Part shown: positions 17,696 to 24,636 of the stretch, in pieces
Numbering within the stretch: the stretch's first letter is position 1
How the letters are laid out: the number at the start of each line of letters is the position of its first letter
DNA from: Dokdonella_A sp039926425
GTDB lineage: Bacteria > Pseudomonadota > Gammaproteobacteria > Xanthomonadales > Rhodanobacteraceae
DNA: 33,776 nucleotides
NCBI RefSeq assembly: GCF_039926425.1
Contig: NZ_JBDSWZ010000161.1
Span: 1-33,776 of the forward strand
Reading direction: 5' to 3'
Translations under genes and position numbers: made by a program
The notes under the pieces: generated by a model
What the model was told of the DNA's origin: nothing
The model's input: only the letters and a program-made list of their open reading frames with translations
Databases searched by the model: none

Positions 17696-18694
17696 ATGCG
17701 TCTCGGCCCCTACCTCATCGATCCACCGGTCGTGCTTGCGCCGATGGCCGGCGTCACCGACAAGCCGTTCCGCCAGCTGTGCAAGCGGCTGGGGGCAGGG
17801 CTCGCCGTGTCCGAGATGACGATTTCCGACCCGCGCCTGTGGACCACGCGCAAGTCGCGGCAGCGGATGGACCACGTTGGCGAACCCGATCCGGTCAGCG
17901 TGCAGATTGCCGGCCATGACCCGCAAATGCTCGCGGAGGCAGCCCGCTACAACGTCGATCACGGCGCCCAGCTGATCGACATCAACATGGGGTGCCCGGC
18001 GAAGAAGGTATGCAACGTCTGGTCCGGCAGTGCGTTGCTTCAGGACGAGGCACTGGTGGCGCGGATCCTCGACGCGGTGGTGCGCGCGGTCGAGGTGCCG
18101 GTCACGCTGAAGATCCGCACCGGCTGGAACCGCGACAACCGCAACGGCGTCGCGATCGCGAAAATCGCCGAGGCTGCCGGCATCGCAGCGCTTGCGGTGC
18201 ACGGGCGCACGCGTGCCGACCACTACGAAGGGGAAGCGGAGTACGACACGATCGCGGCGATCAAGGCGGCCATCGGCATTCCGGTGTTCGCCAACGGCGA
18301 TATCGACTCGCCCCAACGTGCACGCCATGTGCTTGACCACACTGCAGCCGATGCGGTGATGATCGGCCGCGCGGCGCAGGGACGTCCGTGGATCTTCGGC
18401 GAGATCGCGCACTTCCTGCGCACCGGCGAAACCATCGAGCCGCCGTCACCGCGCGACGTGCGCGACATCCTGCTCGGTCACCTTGATGCGTTGTATGCGT
18501 TCTACGGCGAGCAACAGGGCCTGCGCATCGCGCGCAAGCATCTGGGCTGGTACGCGAAAGACCGGCCGGAAAACGTCGCGTTTCGCGCAGTGGCGAATCG
18601 CGCGGAGACGGCCGTCGATCAACAGCGGCTCACGCGCGACTATTTCGATGCGCTGCAGGCGGGCGTTGCCGGCCAGTTTGCGGCAGCAGCGTAG
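17696..18694 (+). CDS. dusB: tRNA-dihydrouridine synthase B
   Basis: A 332-residue FMN enzyme that reduces specific uridines of tRNA to dihydrouridine. The TIM-barrel start APMAGVTDKPFRQLC (15-29) and INMGCPAKKVC (96-106, catalytic Cys at C100) are of the DusB type rather than DusA or DusC. LKIRTGW and VHGRTRADHY follow, then the FMN-phosphate site ANGDI and MIGRAAQGRPWIF. The C-terminal helical domain is complete. In enterobacteria dusB is followed by fis; here the TAG stop lies inside a REP element and the next gene is convergent, so no fis is linked. Its own promoter is weakly supported. Confidence 0.93.
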   Translation: MRLGPYLIDPPVVLAPMAGVTDKPFRQLCKRLGAGLAVSEMTISDPRLWTTRKSRQRMDHVGEPDPVSVQIAGHDPQMLAEAARYNVDHGAQLIDINMGCPAKKVCNVWSGSALLQDEALVARILDAVVRAVEVPVTLKIRTGWNRDNRNGVAIAKIAEAAGIAALAVHGRTRADHYEGEAEYDTIAAIKAAIGIPVFANGDIDSPQRARHVLDHTAADAVMIGRAAQGRPWIFGEIAHFLRTGETIEPPSPRDVRDILLGHLDALYAFYGEQQGLRIARKHLGWYAKDRPENVAFRAVANRAETAVDQQRLTRDYFDALQAGVAGQFAAAA

Positions 18695-18793
18695 ACCGGA
18701 CGCGTTTTTTTGCGGCCGGCGCTCCTCGTCACCACGGATGTCTGATCGTCTGCTGGCGCTCGAGCTGGCCGCAAAAAAGCGCGTCCGGCCTAC
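18691..18793. repeat. GTAG-type REP inverted pair (copy 2) filling the dusB-lpxO gap
   Basis: Arms 18691-18717 and 18767-18793 are inverted copies matching at 25 of 27 bases. Each starts with GTAG, then (A/G)CCGGACGCG, a run of T and GCGGCC. The pair fills the whole space between two convergent genes: the GTAG of the left arm gives the dusB stop (TAG 18692-18694) and that of the right arm gives the lpxO stop (TAG, complement of 18790-18792). The T- and A-rich arms could also fold into a two-way terminator. Confidence 0.85.
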
Positions 18794-19767
18794 GGAAGCC
18801 ACGGCAACAACAGCCACACCAGCACTGCGGCAATCGCCGCGACGCGCACAAAACGATACGCCTGCGGTGCCGCTCGCTTGAAGCGCTTGCGCTGCTCGCC
18901 GACCTGATGCGCAATGCCGTTGAGGCGGTTGACGATGCCGACCTGTTCGGTGCTGAGGTTCTGCGCAGCGGTCGCGCGACCGAGCACGCGACTGACGAAG
19001 CGGTTGATCGCGCGCATCACCGGCGTGCGCAGCGGCCGTTCGATGTCGCAAAACAGAATGACGCGCGTCTGGTCGGTGCGGTTTTCCGCCCAGTGCACCA
19101 GCGTCTCGTCGAACACCACGTCCTCGCCATCCCGCCATGCGTAAGCCTCGCCGTCGACGAAGATGCGGCACTCGGGTGAATTGGGCGTGATCAGGCCGAG
19201 GTGATAGCGCAGCGACCCGGCAAACGGATCGCGATGCGGATTGAGTTTTCCACCGGGCGGAAGCAGCGCGAACATGGCCGCACGCACCGATGGAATCGTC
19301 GCGAGCAACGCAACCGTGTTCGGGCACAACGCAGTCGCCGAAGGCAGCGGCTCGCCGTACCAGGTCAGGTAGAAGCGTTTCCAGCCTTCCTTGAAGAACG
19401 ATCCGAAGCTCGCGTCGTTGTGTTTCTCCGCCGCGCGGATGTAGCCCTCGTCAAACAGATGCAAGGCCTCGTCGCGGATGCCTTGCCAGCCGTCGCGCAA
19501 CGGGTCGAGCGCGGCGAACTGCGAGCGCTCGACGAACGGCTTGCCGCGCACCGCGGAGAATGCGTACATCAACACGTTGTACGGAGCGAACAGACCCGAG
19601 TGGTCGAGCAGCTGGCGCTTGAGCTTCAGGCGGACGCGGCCGCGCAGATGCACCACGAGCACGCTGGCGACGTACAGGATCAGAAAAATCAGCAGCGCGG
19701 TTCGGAATGAGAAGGTGTGCACGTGTTCGCAGGTTGAGGTCGCCGTTGGGGAAAGGTCCGCAAGCAC
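18790..19767 (-). CDS. lpxO: LpxO-like lipid A 2-hydroxylase (aspartyl/asparaginyl beta-hydroxylase family)
   Basis: A 325-residue iron/2-oxoglutarate dioxygenase closely resembling LpxO, which adds a 2-hydroxyl to a secondary acyl chain of lipid A at the inner membrane. An N-terminal membrane anchor spans about 22-40. The core shows HRDPFAGSLRYHLGL (iron ligands H178, D180), DGEDVVFDETLVHWAENRT (third ligand H225) and R235 as the probable 2-oxoglutarate contact. A second hydrophobic stretch closes the C-terminus (305-325), which is unusual next to shorter LpxO proteins. The start is a GTG; the ribosome site is weak. It lies 17 bases after trpS on the same strand, a likely operon. Its TAG stop is supplied by a REP element. 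Confidence 0.82.
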   Translation of the reverse strand: MLADLSPTATSTCEHVHTFSFRTALLIFLILYVASVLVVHLRGRVRLKLKRQLLDHSGLFAPYNVLMYAFSAVRGKPFVERSQFAALDPLRDGWQGIRDEALHLFDEGYIRAAEKHNDASFGSFFKEGWKRFYLTWYGEPLPSATALCPNTVALLATIPSVRAAMFALLPPGGKLNPHRDPFAGSLRYHLGLITPNSPECRIFVDGEAYAWRDGEDVVFDETLVHWAENRTDQTRVILFCDIERPLRTPVMRAINRFVSRVLGRATAAQNLSTEQVGIVNRLNGIAHQVGEQRKRFKRAAPQAYRFVRVAAIAAVLVWLLLPWLP

Positions 19768-19784
19768 GAGGCCGCGACGGACTC

Positions 19785-21131
19785 CTACTTCTTCGTCGAA
19801 TCCTTCGCCACCTTCCCGGCCTTGAGTATCGCCAGCGCCGCAGCAATCGAGCCGGTCGGCAGCGCCAGTTCGTCGGCGGGCGCGCTCTTCAGCACCAGCG
19901 CGGCGAGCGTTGGTGCATCGTCAGCTGCGTCGACCAGCTCAGCAGTAACGCGTCCTGCATCTTTCGGCGAATCGAACGCGCGGCTCTGCAGCAGCACGGT
20001 GCCATCGCTGGCGCTCAGTTTGAAATAGAACTTGCCGTCGGCTTCGCGGTAGCTCTTCAGTTGCGGAACGCTGATCGATGAACCCGGTTGCGCGTCGACT
20101 GATCCGGTGGGTCCTGCCGTGAGACTGCGGATGCCAACTGCCGCGCGCAGGCGCTCGATGAAATCGACGCTGCGCGTGCGCGCCTTGTTCGCGCCTGCGA
20201 GCAGCTGCTCCTCGATCGCATCAGGCTTGGCGATCAACGCATCGTACCGCGCGCGCGGAGCCGACAGGTCCGCATCGATGCGTTCAAACAGCTTCTGCTT
20301 CGCTTCACCCCAACCGATTCCGTCCGCAAATGATTCGCGCATCTGCGCCGTTTCATCCGCGGTTGCAAACGCCTTGAAGATCGAGAAGACGTTCGATGAA
20401 TCCGGATCCTTCGCGTCGCCCGGCGCACGCGAATCGGTGACGATGCCGAGGATCGCCTTTTTCAGGTCTTTCGCCGGCAGCCACAACGGAATGGTGTTGT
20501 CGTAGCTCTTGGACATCTTGCGCCCGTCGGTGCCGGGCAGTGTCGCGACGTTGTCGTCGATCTTCGCCACGGGCGCGACGAAGTAATCGTCGCCATAGAG
20601 GTGATTGAATCGCTGCCCGATGTCGCGTGCCATCTCGATGTGCTGGATCTGGTCGCGACCGACCGGCACCTCGTGCGCGTTGAAGATCAGGATGTCCGCG
20701 GCCATCAGCACCGGGTACATGTAGAGGCCCGCGTTGATGCCCGCATCCGGGTCTTCGCCGCCGGCGGTGTTCTGGTCGACCGCCGCCTTGTACGCGTGCG
20801 CGCGGTTGAGCAGGCCTTTCGCGGTGACGCAGGTGAGCAGCCAGGTCAGCTCGGGAATTTCCGGGATGTCCGACTGGCGATAGAAGAACACGCGCTCCGG
20901 GTCGAGTCCGCAGGCGAGCCAGCTCGCCGCGATTTCCAGCGTCGACTGCTGCACGCGCGCCGGATCGCCGGTCTTCACCAGCGCGTGGTAGTCGGCAAGG
21001 AAGTAGAACGATTCCGCGTCCACGCGGTGGCTGGCGGCAATCGCCGGGCGGATCGCGCCCACGTAGTTGCCGAGGTGCGGCGTACCGGACGTGGTGATGC
21101 CGGTGAGGATGCGGCGTTTGTCGGAGCTCAC
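19785..21131 (-). CDS. trpS: Tryptophanyl-tRNA synthetase with C-terminal extension
   Basis: This class I synthetase charges tRNA-Trp with tryptophan. The HIGH-like motif SGTPHLGN lies at 15-22 and GRKMSKSYDN near 205. The synthetase body ends near residue 340. About 110 more residues follow, far past the usual 330-340 of bacterial TrpS: an S/G/P-rich linker, then VPQLKSYREADGKFYFKL and LLQSRAFDSPKDAG, which look like the small DUF1508 (YegP-like) beta domain, then a helical lysine-rich tail. Longer TrpS proteins occur in related Xanthomonadales, so this is probably a lineage feature. The start is a GTG without a clear ribosome site. lpxO follows in the same direction. Confidence 0.93.
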   Translation of the reverse strand: MSSDKRRILTGITTSGTPHLGNYVGAIRPAIAASHRVDAESFYFLADYHALVKTGDPARVQQSTLEIAASWLACGLDPERVFFYRQSDIPEIPELTWLLTCVTAKGLLNRAHAYKAAVDQNTAGGEDPDAGINAGLYMYPVLMAADILIFNAHEVPVGRDQIQHIEMARDIGQRFNHLYGDDYFVAPVAKIDDNVATLPGTDGRKMSKSYDNTIPLWLPAKDLKKAILGIVTDSRAPGDAKDPDSSNVFSIFKAFATADETAQMRESFADGIGWGEAKQKLFERIDADLSAPRARYDALIAKPDAIEEQLLAGANKARTRSVDFIERLRAAVGIRSLTAGPTGSVDAQPGSSISVPQLKSYREADGKFYFKLSASDGTVLLQSRAFDSPKDAGRVTAELVDAADDAPTLAALVLKSAPADELALPTGSIAAALAILKAGKVAKDSTKK

Positions 21132-21265
21132 TCGGAGGCGTATCGATCGAAGGGGGACCCGAGTTTACGGGAATGTCGGCCACGCTTGACCCCGATCCGC
21201 TCCGGGCGACGTTGAATACTTCCGACCGACCGATCTTCCCCCACGTCATCCACCCAGGAGTTCCG

Positions 21266-22120
21266 ATGCGCACTGTCCTCTACGCCGCCCTGCTCGCGAC
21301 CGCCACGTTGTGCGGAACCGCCCAGGCCGGCAGCCTGCTCGATCTCGCGGTGGTCGACCGCGACACCGGCGCGACGCTTGATACCTATGCCGACCACGGC
21401 AAGCTGTACGTCGCCGGCACACCCGGGCACCGGTATTCGGTGCGGATGACCAATCGCAGCGGCGGTCGCGTGCTCGCCGTGCTGAGCGTCGACGGCGTGA
21501 ATGCGGTCAGCGGCGAGACCGCGAATCCCGACCAGACCGGCTACGTGCTCGACGCGTGGGCGTCGACCGAGATCGGCGGCTGGCGCAAGAATGTCGATGA
21601 AGTGGCGCAGTTCAACTTCACCGCATTGCCGAACAGCTATGCCGCCCGCACCGGTCGACCGGCGAATGTCGGGGTGATCGGCGTTGCGGTGTTCACCGAA
21701 AAGCAGCCGGTGTGGCGGGAGCGCGAGCAGGACAAGGTCGCGCGCGATGACCGTCCCGCCGCAGCGCCCGCCCCGGCGCCGGCGCAGGACATGGCGAACC
21801 GCGCGGAAGCGCAGAGCGAAAGCCAGCCGGGCACGGCCACAGGCGCCGCGCGACCGTCCGCCACCGCAGCGCCGGACGCGATGGCCCGGCGCGAAGCGAA
21901 AAGTACCGAGCGTCTCGGCACCGGCCATGGCGCGCGCGAGTACGCCCATGTCGACACCACCACCTTCGAGCGTGCCTCGCGCCGTCCCGCCGAAACCGTG
22001 GCCGTCTGGTACGACAGCACGGCCAATCTGGTCGCCCAGGGAATCATCCCGCGGCCGATCGCCAAGGCGAATCCGCAGCCGTTTCCGGGGTCTTTCGTCG
22101 CCGATCCGCCGTCCCGCTAG
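21266..22120 (+). CDS. Exported conserved protein of unknown function
   Basis: A 284-residue protein starting at an ATG with an excellent ribosome site (AGGAG, 5 bases before). Residues 1-21 (MRTVLYAALLATATLCGTAQA) are a Sec signal peptide. A globular beta-rich domain of about 125 residues follows, with GHRYSVRMTNRSGGRVLAVL, SVDGVNAVSGETA and WASTEIGGWRKNVDEVAQF, a sequence type I recognise as recurring in Xanthomonadales but cannot name. The middle (about 155-235) is disordered, rich in Ala, Pro, Arg and Glu. The C-terminal part (ASRRPAETVAVWYDSTANLVAQGIIP) is again ordered. It is divergent from trpS. It may be a periplasmic or outer-membrane-associated structural protein; no catalytic motif is visible. 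Confidence 0.8.
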   Translation: MRTVLYAALLATATLCGTAQAGSLLDLAVVDRDTGATLDTYADHGKLYVAGTPGHRYSVRMTNRSGGRVLAVLSVDGVNAVSGETANPDQTGYVLDAWASTEIGGWRKNVDEVAQFNFTALPNSYAARTGRPANVGVIGVAVFTEKQPVWREREQDKVARDDRPAAAPAPAPAQDMANRAEAQSESQPGTATGAARPSATAAPDAMARREAKSTERLGTGHGAREYAHVDTTTFERASRRPAETVAVWYDSTANLVAQGIIPRPIAKANPQPFPGSFVADPPSR

Positions 22121-22167
22121 TCGTTCGGGCCGTCGCGGTCCAAGGGCGCCTCATCGCAAGGAATCAA

Positions 22168-22197
22168 CCGTTGGGCGGATGCGAATCCGCCCAACGG
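22168..22197. terminator. Very stable hairpin after the exported protein
   Basis: CCGTTGGGCGGAT (22168-22180) pairs perfectly with ATCCGCCCAACGG (22185-22197), a 13-bp stem closed by GCGA, a stable GNRA tetraloop. Only CTT follows, so termination would rest on stem strength. It separates the unknown exported gene from the TonB receptor. Confidence 0.6.
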
Positions 22198-22244
22198 CTT
22201 AGGCCTCCTTGCACTTCCACCTCCGACAAGAGCCTGCGATAAAT

Positions 22245-22294
22245 CCGCGTTGCGCGGAGTCCACAGGGGGCACCGCGATCTCCCGAAGGACTCC
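22245..22294 (+). promoter_or_regulatory. Leader with alternative hairpins masking the TonB-receptor ribosome site
   Basis: GGAGTCC (22256-22262) is complementary to GGACTCC (22288-22294), which overlaps the ribosome site GAAGGA just before the ATG at 22297. A competing hairpin CCGCG-TTG-CGCGG (22245-22257) shares two bases with the first arm, so the two cannot both form fully. This suggests possible translational control; no known riboswitch class is recognisable. Confidence 0.3.
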
Positions 22295-22296
22295 CG

Positions 22297-24495
22297 ATGA
22301 CTTCACGAACCCTCGTCCGCGGCCTTCTTGCGCTCGCGATCGCCCAAGGCCTTGCGATTGCCGCACACGCCGACGATGCCGAGCCAGCCGATCAGGCCGG
22401 CACGACCGAGCTGCCCAAGGTCGACGTCAACCAGCGCCGGTCGCAGGACGACACGCGCCCGAAACTGCAGCACATCATGCGCGAGGTCGATGGCGCGTTG
22501 ATTACCGTGACGAAGAAGACCTCGATCACCAAGGTCGACAACATTCCGACCGTGGTCGACAACAACCTGCGCGACCTGTTCGCGCAGACGCCGGGCTTGT
22601 TCTATTCCGAGCAGCAGTCGCCGGGCCAGTTGAATCTCAGCTACCGCGGCATCGGCAATCCGCAGGAATCGGAATTCGTGACGGTGCTGCTCGACGGCAT
22701 CCCGCTCGAAGGCGACTGGATCGGATTCCCGACCATCTACACGTTTCCATTGCCGCAGACGCTGTCGGAAGTGCAGCTGATCCGTGGCGGCAGCTCGCTG
22801 TTGTACGGGCCGGAGCCGCCGCCAACTGTGAACCTGATCAGCAAGAAGCCGGACCCCGATCGCGAACTCGCCGGCTACACGGAAAACGTCGTCGGCAGCA
22901 ACGGCCTGTTCGGCACGTTCAACAAGGTTTCGGGTACATCGGGCGTGTGGGATTACCTCGCCGACGTGAACTACCGCAAAAGCGATGGCGAGCGCGACAA
23001 CGGCGACTCGAAACTGAAAGGCCTCGATCTTCATCTCGGCTACCGCCCGGATGAGATGGCCTACACGGCGCTCGATTTCCACGCGTACGATCTTGAAACC
23101 GGCGATCCCGGTAAGCTCACCTACCCGCTGTTCGTGCAGAACGAGCACACGGTGACCACACCCGACAATCGCCTGTGGACGCAGCGCTACGTGCTCAGCC
23201 TGACCCACGACCGTCACCTCGATGCGGAAACCGAGATCATCGCGAAAGCGTGGTACGGCTACCAGGATCAGGCCTCGCGTTCGGAAGCGGCGTTTCCGCC
23301 GGCCAACGCGGCGCCGACCTCGACCACGCTGCAGGACGAGCAGTTCCGCTTCGGCGGCATCGATGCACGTCTCGTGCACCACTGGGGTCGCGGCAATGCG
23401 TTCACGGTCGGCGTCACCGGCTACGAGTCCGATGCGCCGTTCCGCCAGTGGTCGACGCCGAACCTGCGCGTGGATCAATACGACCGCAGCGGCAAGCCGG
23501 TTCTGCGCCAGCAGCGCTCGACCGAATACGGCGCGGTGTTCGCCGAGAACGTGTTCCGCTTTGCCGGCGGCTGGCATTTCGTGCCCTCGGTGCGTTTCGA
23601 TTACGAGAATGTCGACATCAGCGAAACCGTGCACGGCCTGCGCGGAACCGGCGCACCGAACCAGCTTCCGCTGATCGACCGCAGTGTCGATCATCGCGTG
23701 CCGCTGTTCGGCCTCGGGTTCGGCAACGATTTCGGCAAAGGCAACGAAACGTATTTCAACGTGTCGCAGGGCTGGCGTCCGGTGCGCTACTTCGATGTCG
23801 GCTCGCCCTTCGGCAACCTCGATCCGAGCCCGATCAACGATCCGGACCCGACCCACGTGTTGTCGTGGGAAGGCGGCGTGCACGGCACGCCGGTCGCCGG
23901 GCTGTTCTATGACGCGAGCCTGTTCTGGGTCGACGTGAAGGACCGCATTGAAAGCCAGCCCACCGGCGTTGCCAACAACACCATCAACGTCAACACCGGC
24001 AACACGCGCCATCGTGGATTTGAGGGTCAGATCGACTATGACTTCCTCGGCGCCCGCGATCCGCAATCGACGCAGCATCTGTCGGTGTTCGCCAACGTGA
24101 GCCTGCTCAACGCCGAATTCACCGAGACGCGCAATCCCGCCAACCTCGGCAACCGGCCGGCGTTCTCGCCGAAATACCTCGCGCGCGCAGGCGTCGCGTA
24201 CCGCGAGGACAAGGTGCTCAAGCTCGCGCTGTCGGCGGTGTCGTCGGCGAGCCAGTACTTCGCCGATTCAAACCTGCCGGCGGGCGCAGCGGGCGCGATC
24301 AACTACATCCCGGCCAAGGTGCCGTCGTACACCGTCGCGGATTTCTCGGCCGACTGGTGGGTGCTGCCGCAGGTCCGACTGCTCGGCGGCGTGTCGAACC
24401 TGACCGACCGCACGTACTACAACCGCGTGTTCTCCAACGGGCTCGAGCCTGCGATCGGCCGCACGTTCTACGCGGGCGCCGCGTACGAGTTCTGA
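22297..24495 (+). CDS. TonB-dependent outer membrane receptor
   Basis: A 732-residue TonB-dependent transporter. A signal peptide (about 1-25, ending AHA) precedes a TonB-box-like stretch ELPKVDV. The plug domain holds LRDLFAQTPGLFYSEQ, LSYRGIGNPQESEFVTVLLD and VQLIRGGSSLLYGPE. The beta-barrel ends in the outer-membrane signature GRTFYAGAAYEF with a terminal phenylalanine. Its plug resembles that of FecA-like receptors. The sulfate/thiosulfate importer genes start 141 bases downstream on the same strand, hinting at a sulfur compound such as a sulfate ester, but a hairpin at 24515-24544 lies between and the ligand is not proven. GAAGGA before the ATG supports the start. Confidence 0.92.
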   Translation: MTSRTLVRGLLALAIAQGLAIAAHADDAEPADQAGTTELPKVDVNQRRSQDDTRPKLQHIMREVDGALITVTKKTSITKVDNIPTVVDNNLRDLFAQTPGLFYSEQQSPGQLNLSYRGIGNPQESEFVTVLLDGIPLEGDWIGFPTIYTFPLPQTLSEVQLIRGGSSLLYGPEPPPTVNLISKKPDPDRELAGYTENVVGSNGLFGTFNKVSGTSGVWDYLADVNYRKSDGERDNGDSKLKGLDLHLGYRPDEMAYTALDFHAYDLETGDPGKLTYPLFVQNEHTVTTPDNRLWTQRYVLSLTHDRHLDAETEIIAKAWYGYQDQASRSEAAFPPANAAPTSTTLQDEQFRFGGIDARLVHHWGRGNAFTVGVTGYESDAPFRQWSTPNLRVDQYDRSGKPVLRQQRSTEYGAVFAENVFRFAGGWHFVPSVRFDYENVDISETVHGLRGTGAPNQLPLIDRSVDHRVPLFGLGFGNDFGKGNETYFNVSQGWRPVRYFDVGSPFGNLDPSPINDPDPTHVLSWEGGVHGTPVAGLFYDASLFWVDVKDRIESQPTGVANNTINVNTGNTRHRGFEGQIDYDFLGARDPQSTQHLSVFANVSLLNAEFTETRNPANLGNRPAFSPKYLARAGVAYREDKVLKLALSAVSSASQYFADSNLPAGAAGAINYIPAKVPSYTVADFSADWWVLPQVRLLGGVSNLTDRTYYNRVFSNGLEPAIGRTFYAGAAYEF

Positions 24496-24514
24496 TCGAC
24501 ACCGGCATGGAACA

Positions 24515-24544
24515 GCCGTGCAGCCGTCCATACGGCTGCGCGGC
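24515..24544. terminator. Hairpin between TonB receptor and sbp
   Basis: A 13-bp stem with one G-U pair joins 24515-24527 and 24532-24544 around a CCAT loop (core GCAGCCGT / ACGGCTGC). No T run follows. It may end the receptor transcript or act as a processing site that lets the two units be expressed at different levels. Confidence 0.5.
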
Positions 24545-24608
24545 ATATGCGGATGAGGCTTCGCCATAACCGGCTAACGCCGTCCTAACCGATTCGCTGC
24601 CAGACTGA

Positions 24609-24629
24609 CCCTTCGCTCGATTCGAAGGG
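24609..24629 (+). promoter_or_regulatory. Hairpin covering the sbp ribosome site
   Basis: CCCTTCG (24609-24615) pairs perfectly with CGAAGGG (24623-24629), loop CTCGATT. The right arm contains the Shine-Dalgarno sequence (AAGGGG) of sbp, whose ATG is at 24637. Confidence 0.35.
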
Positions 24630-24636
24630 GAAGTTC

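Noticed and set aside
22198..22296. Cobalamin, SAM or other known riboswitch before the TonB receptor
   Set aside because: Only about 100 bases are available and no conserved box of a known class is visible; only simple hairpins can be drawn.
22303..24078. 591-codon open frame opposite the TonB receptor
   Set aside because: It mirrors the receptor codons and has no signal sequence or motif.
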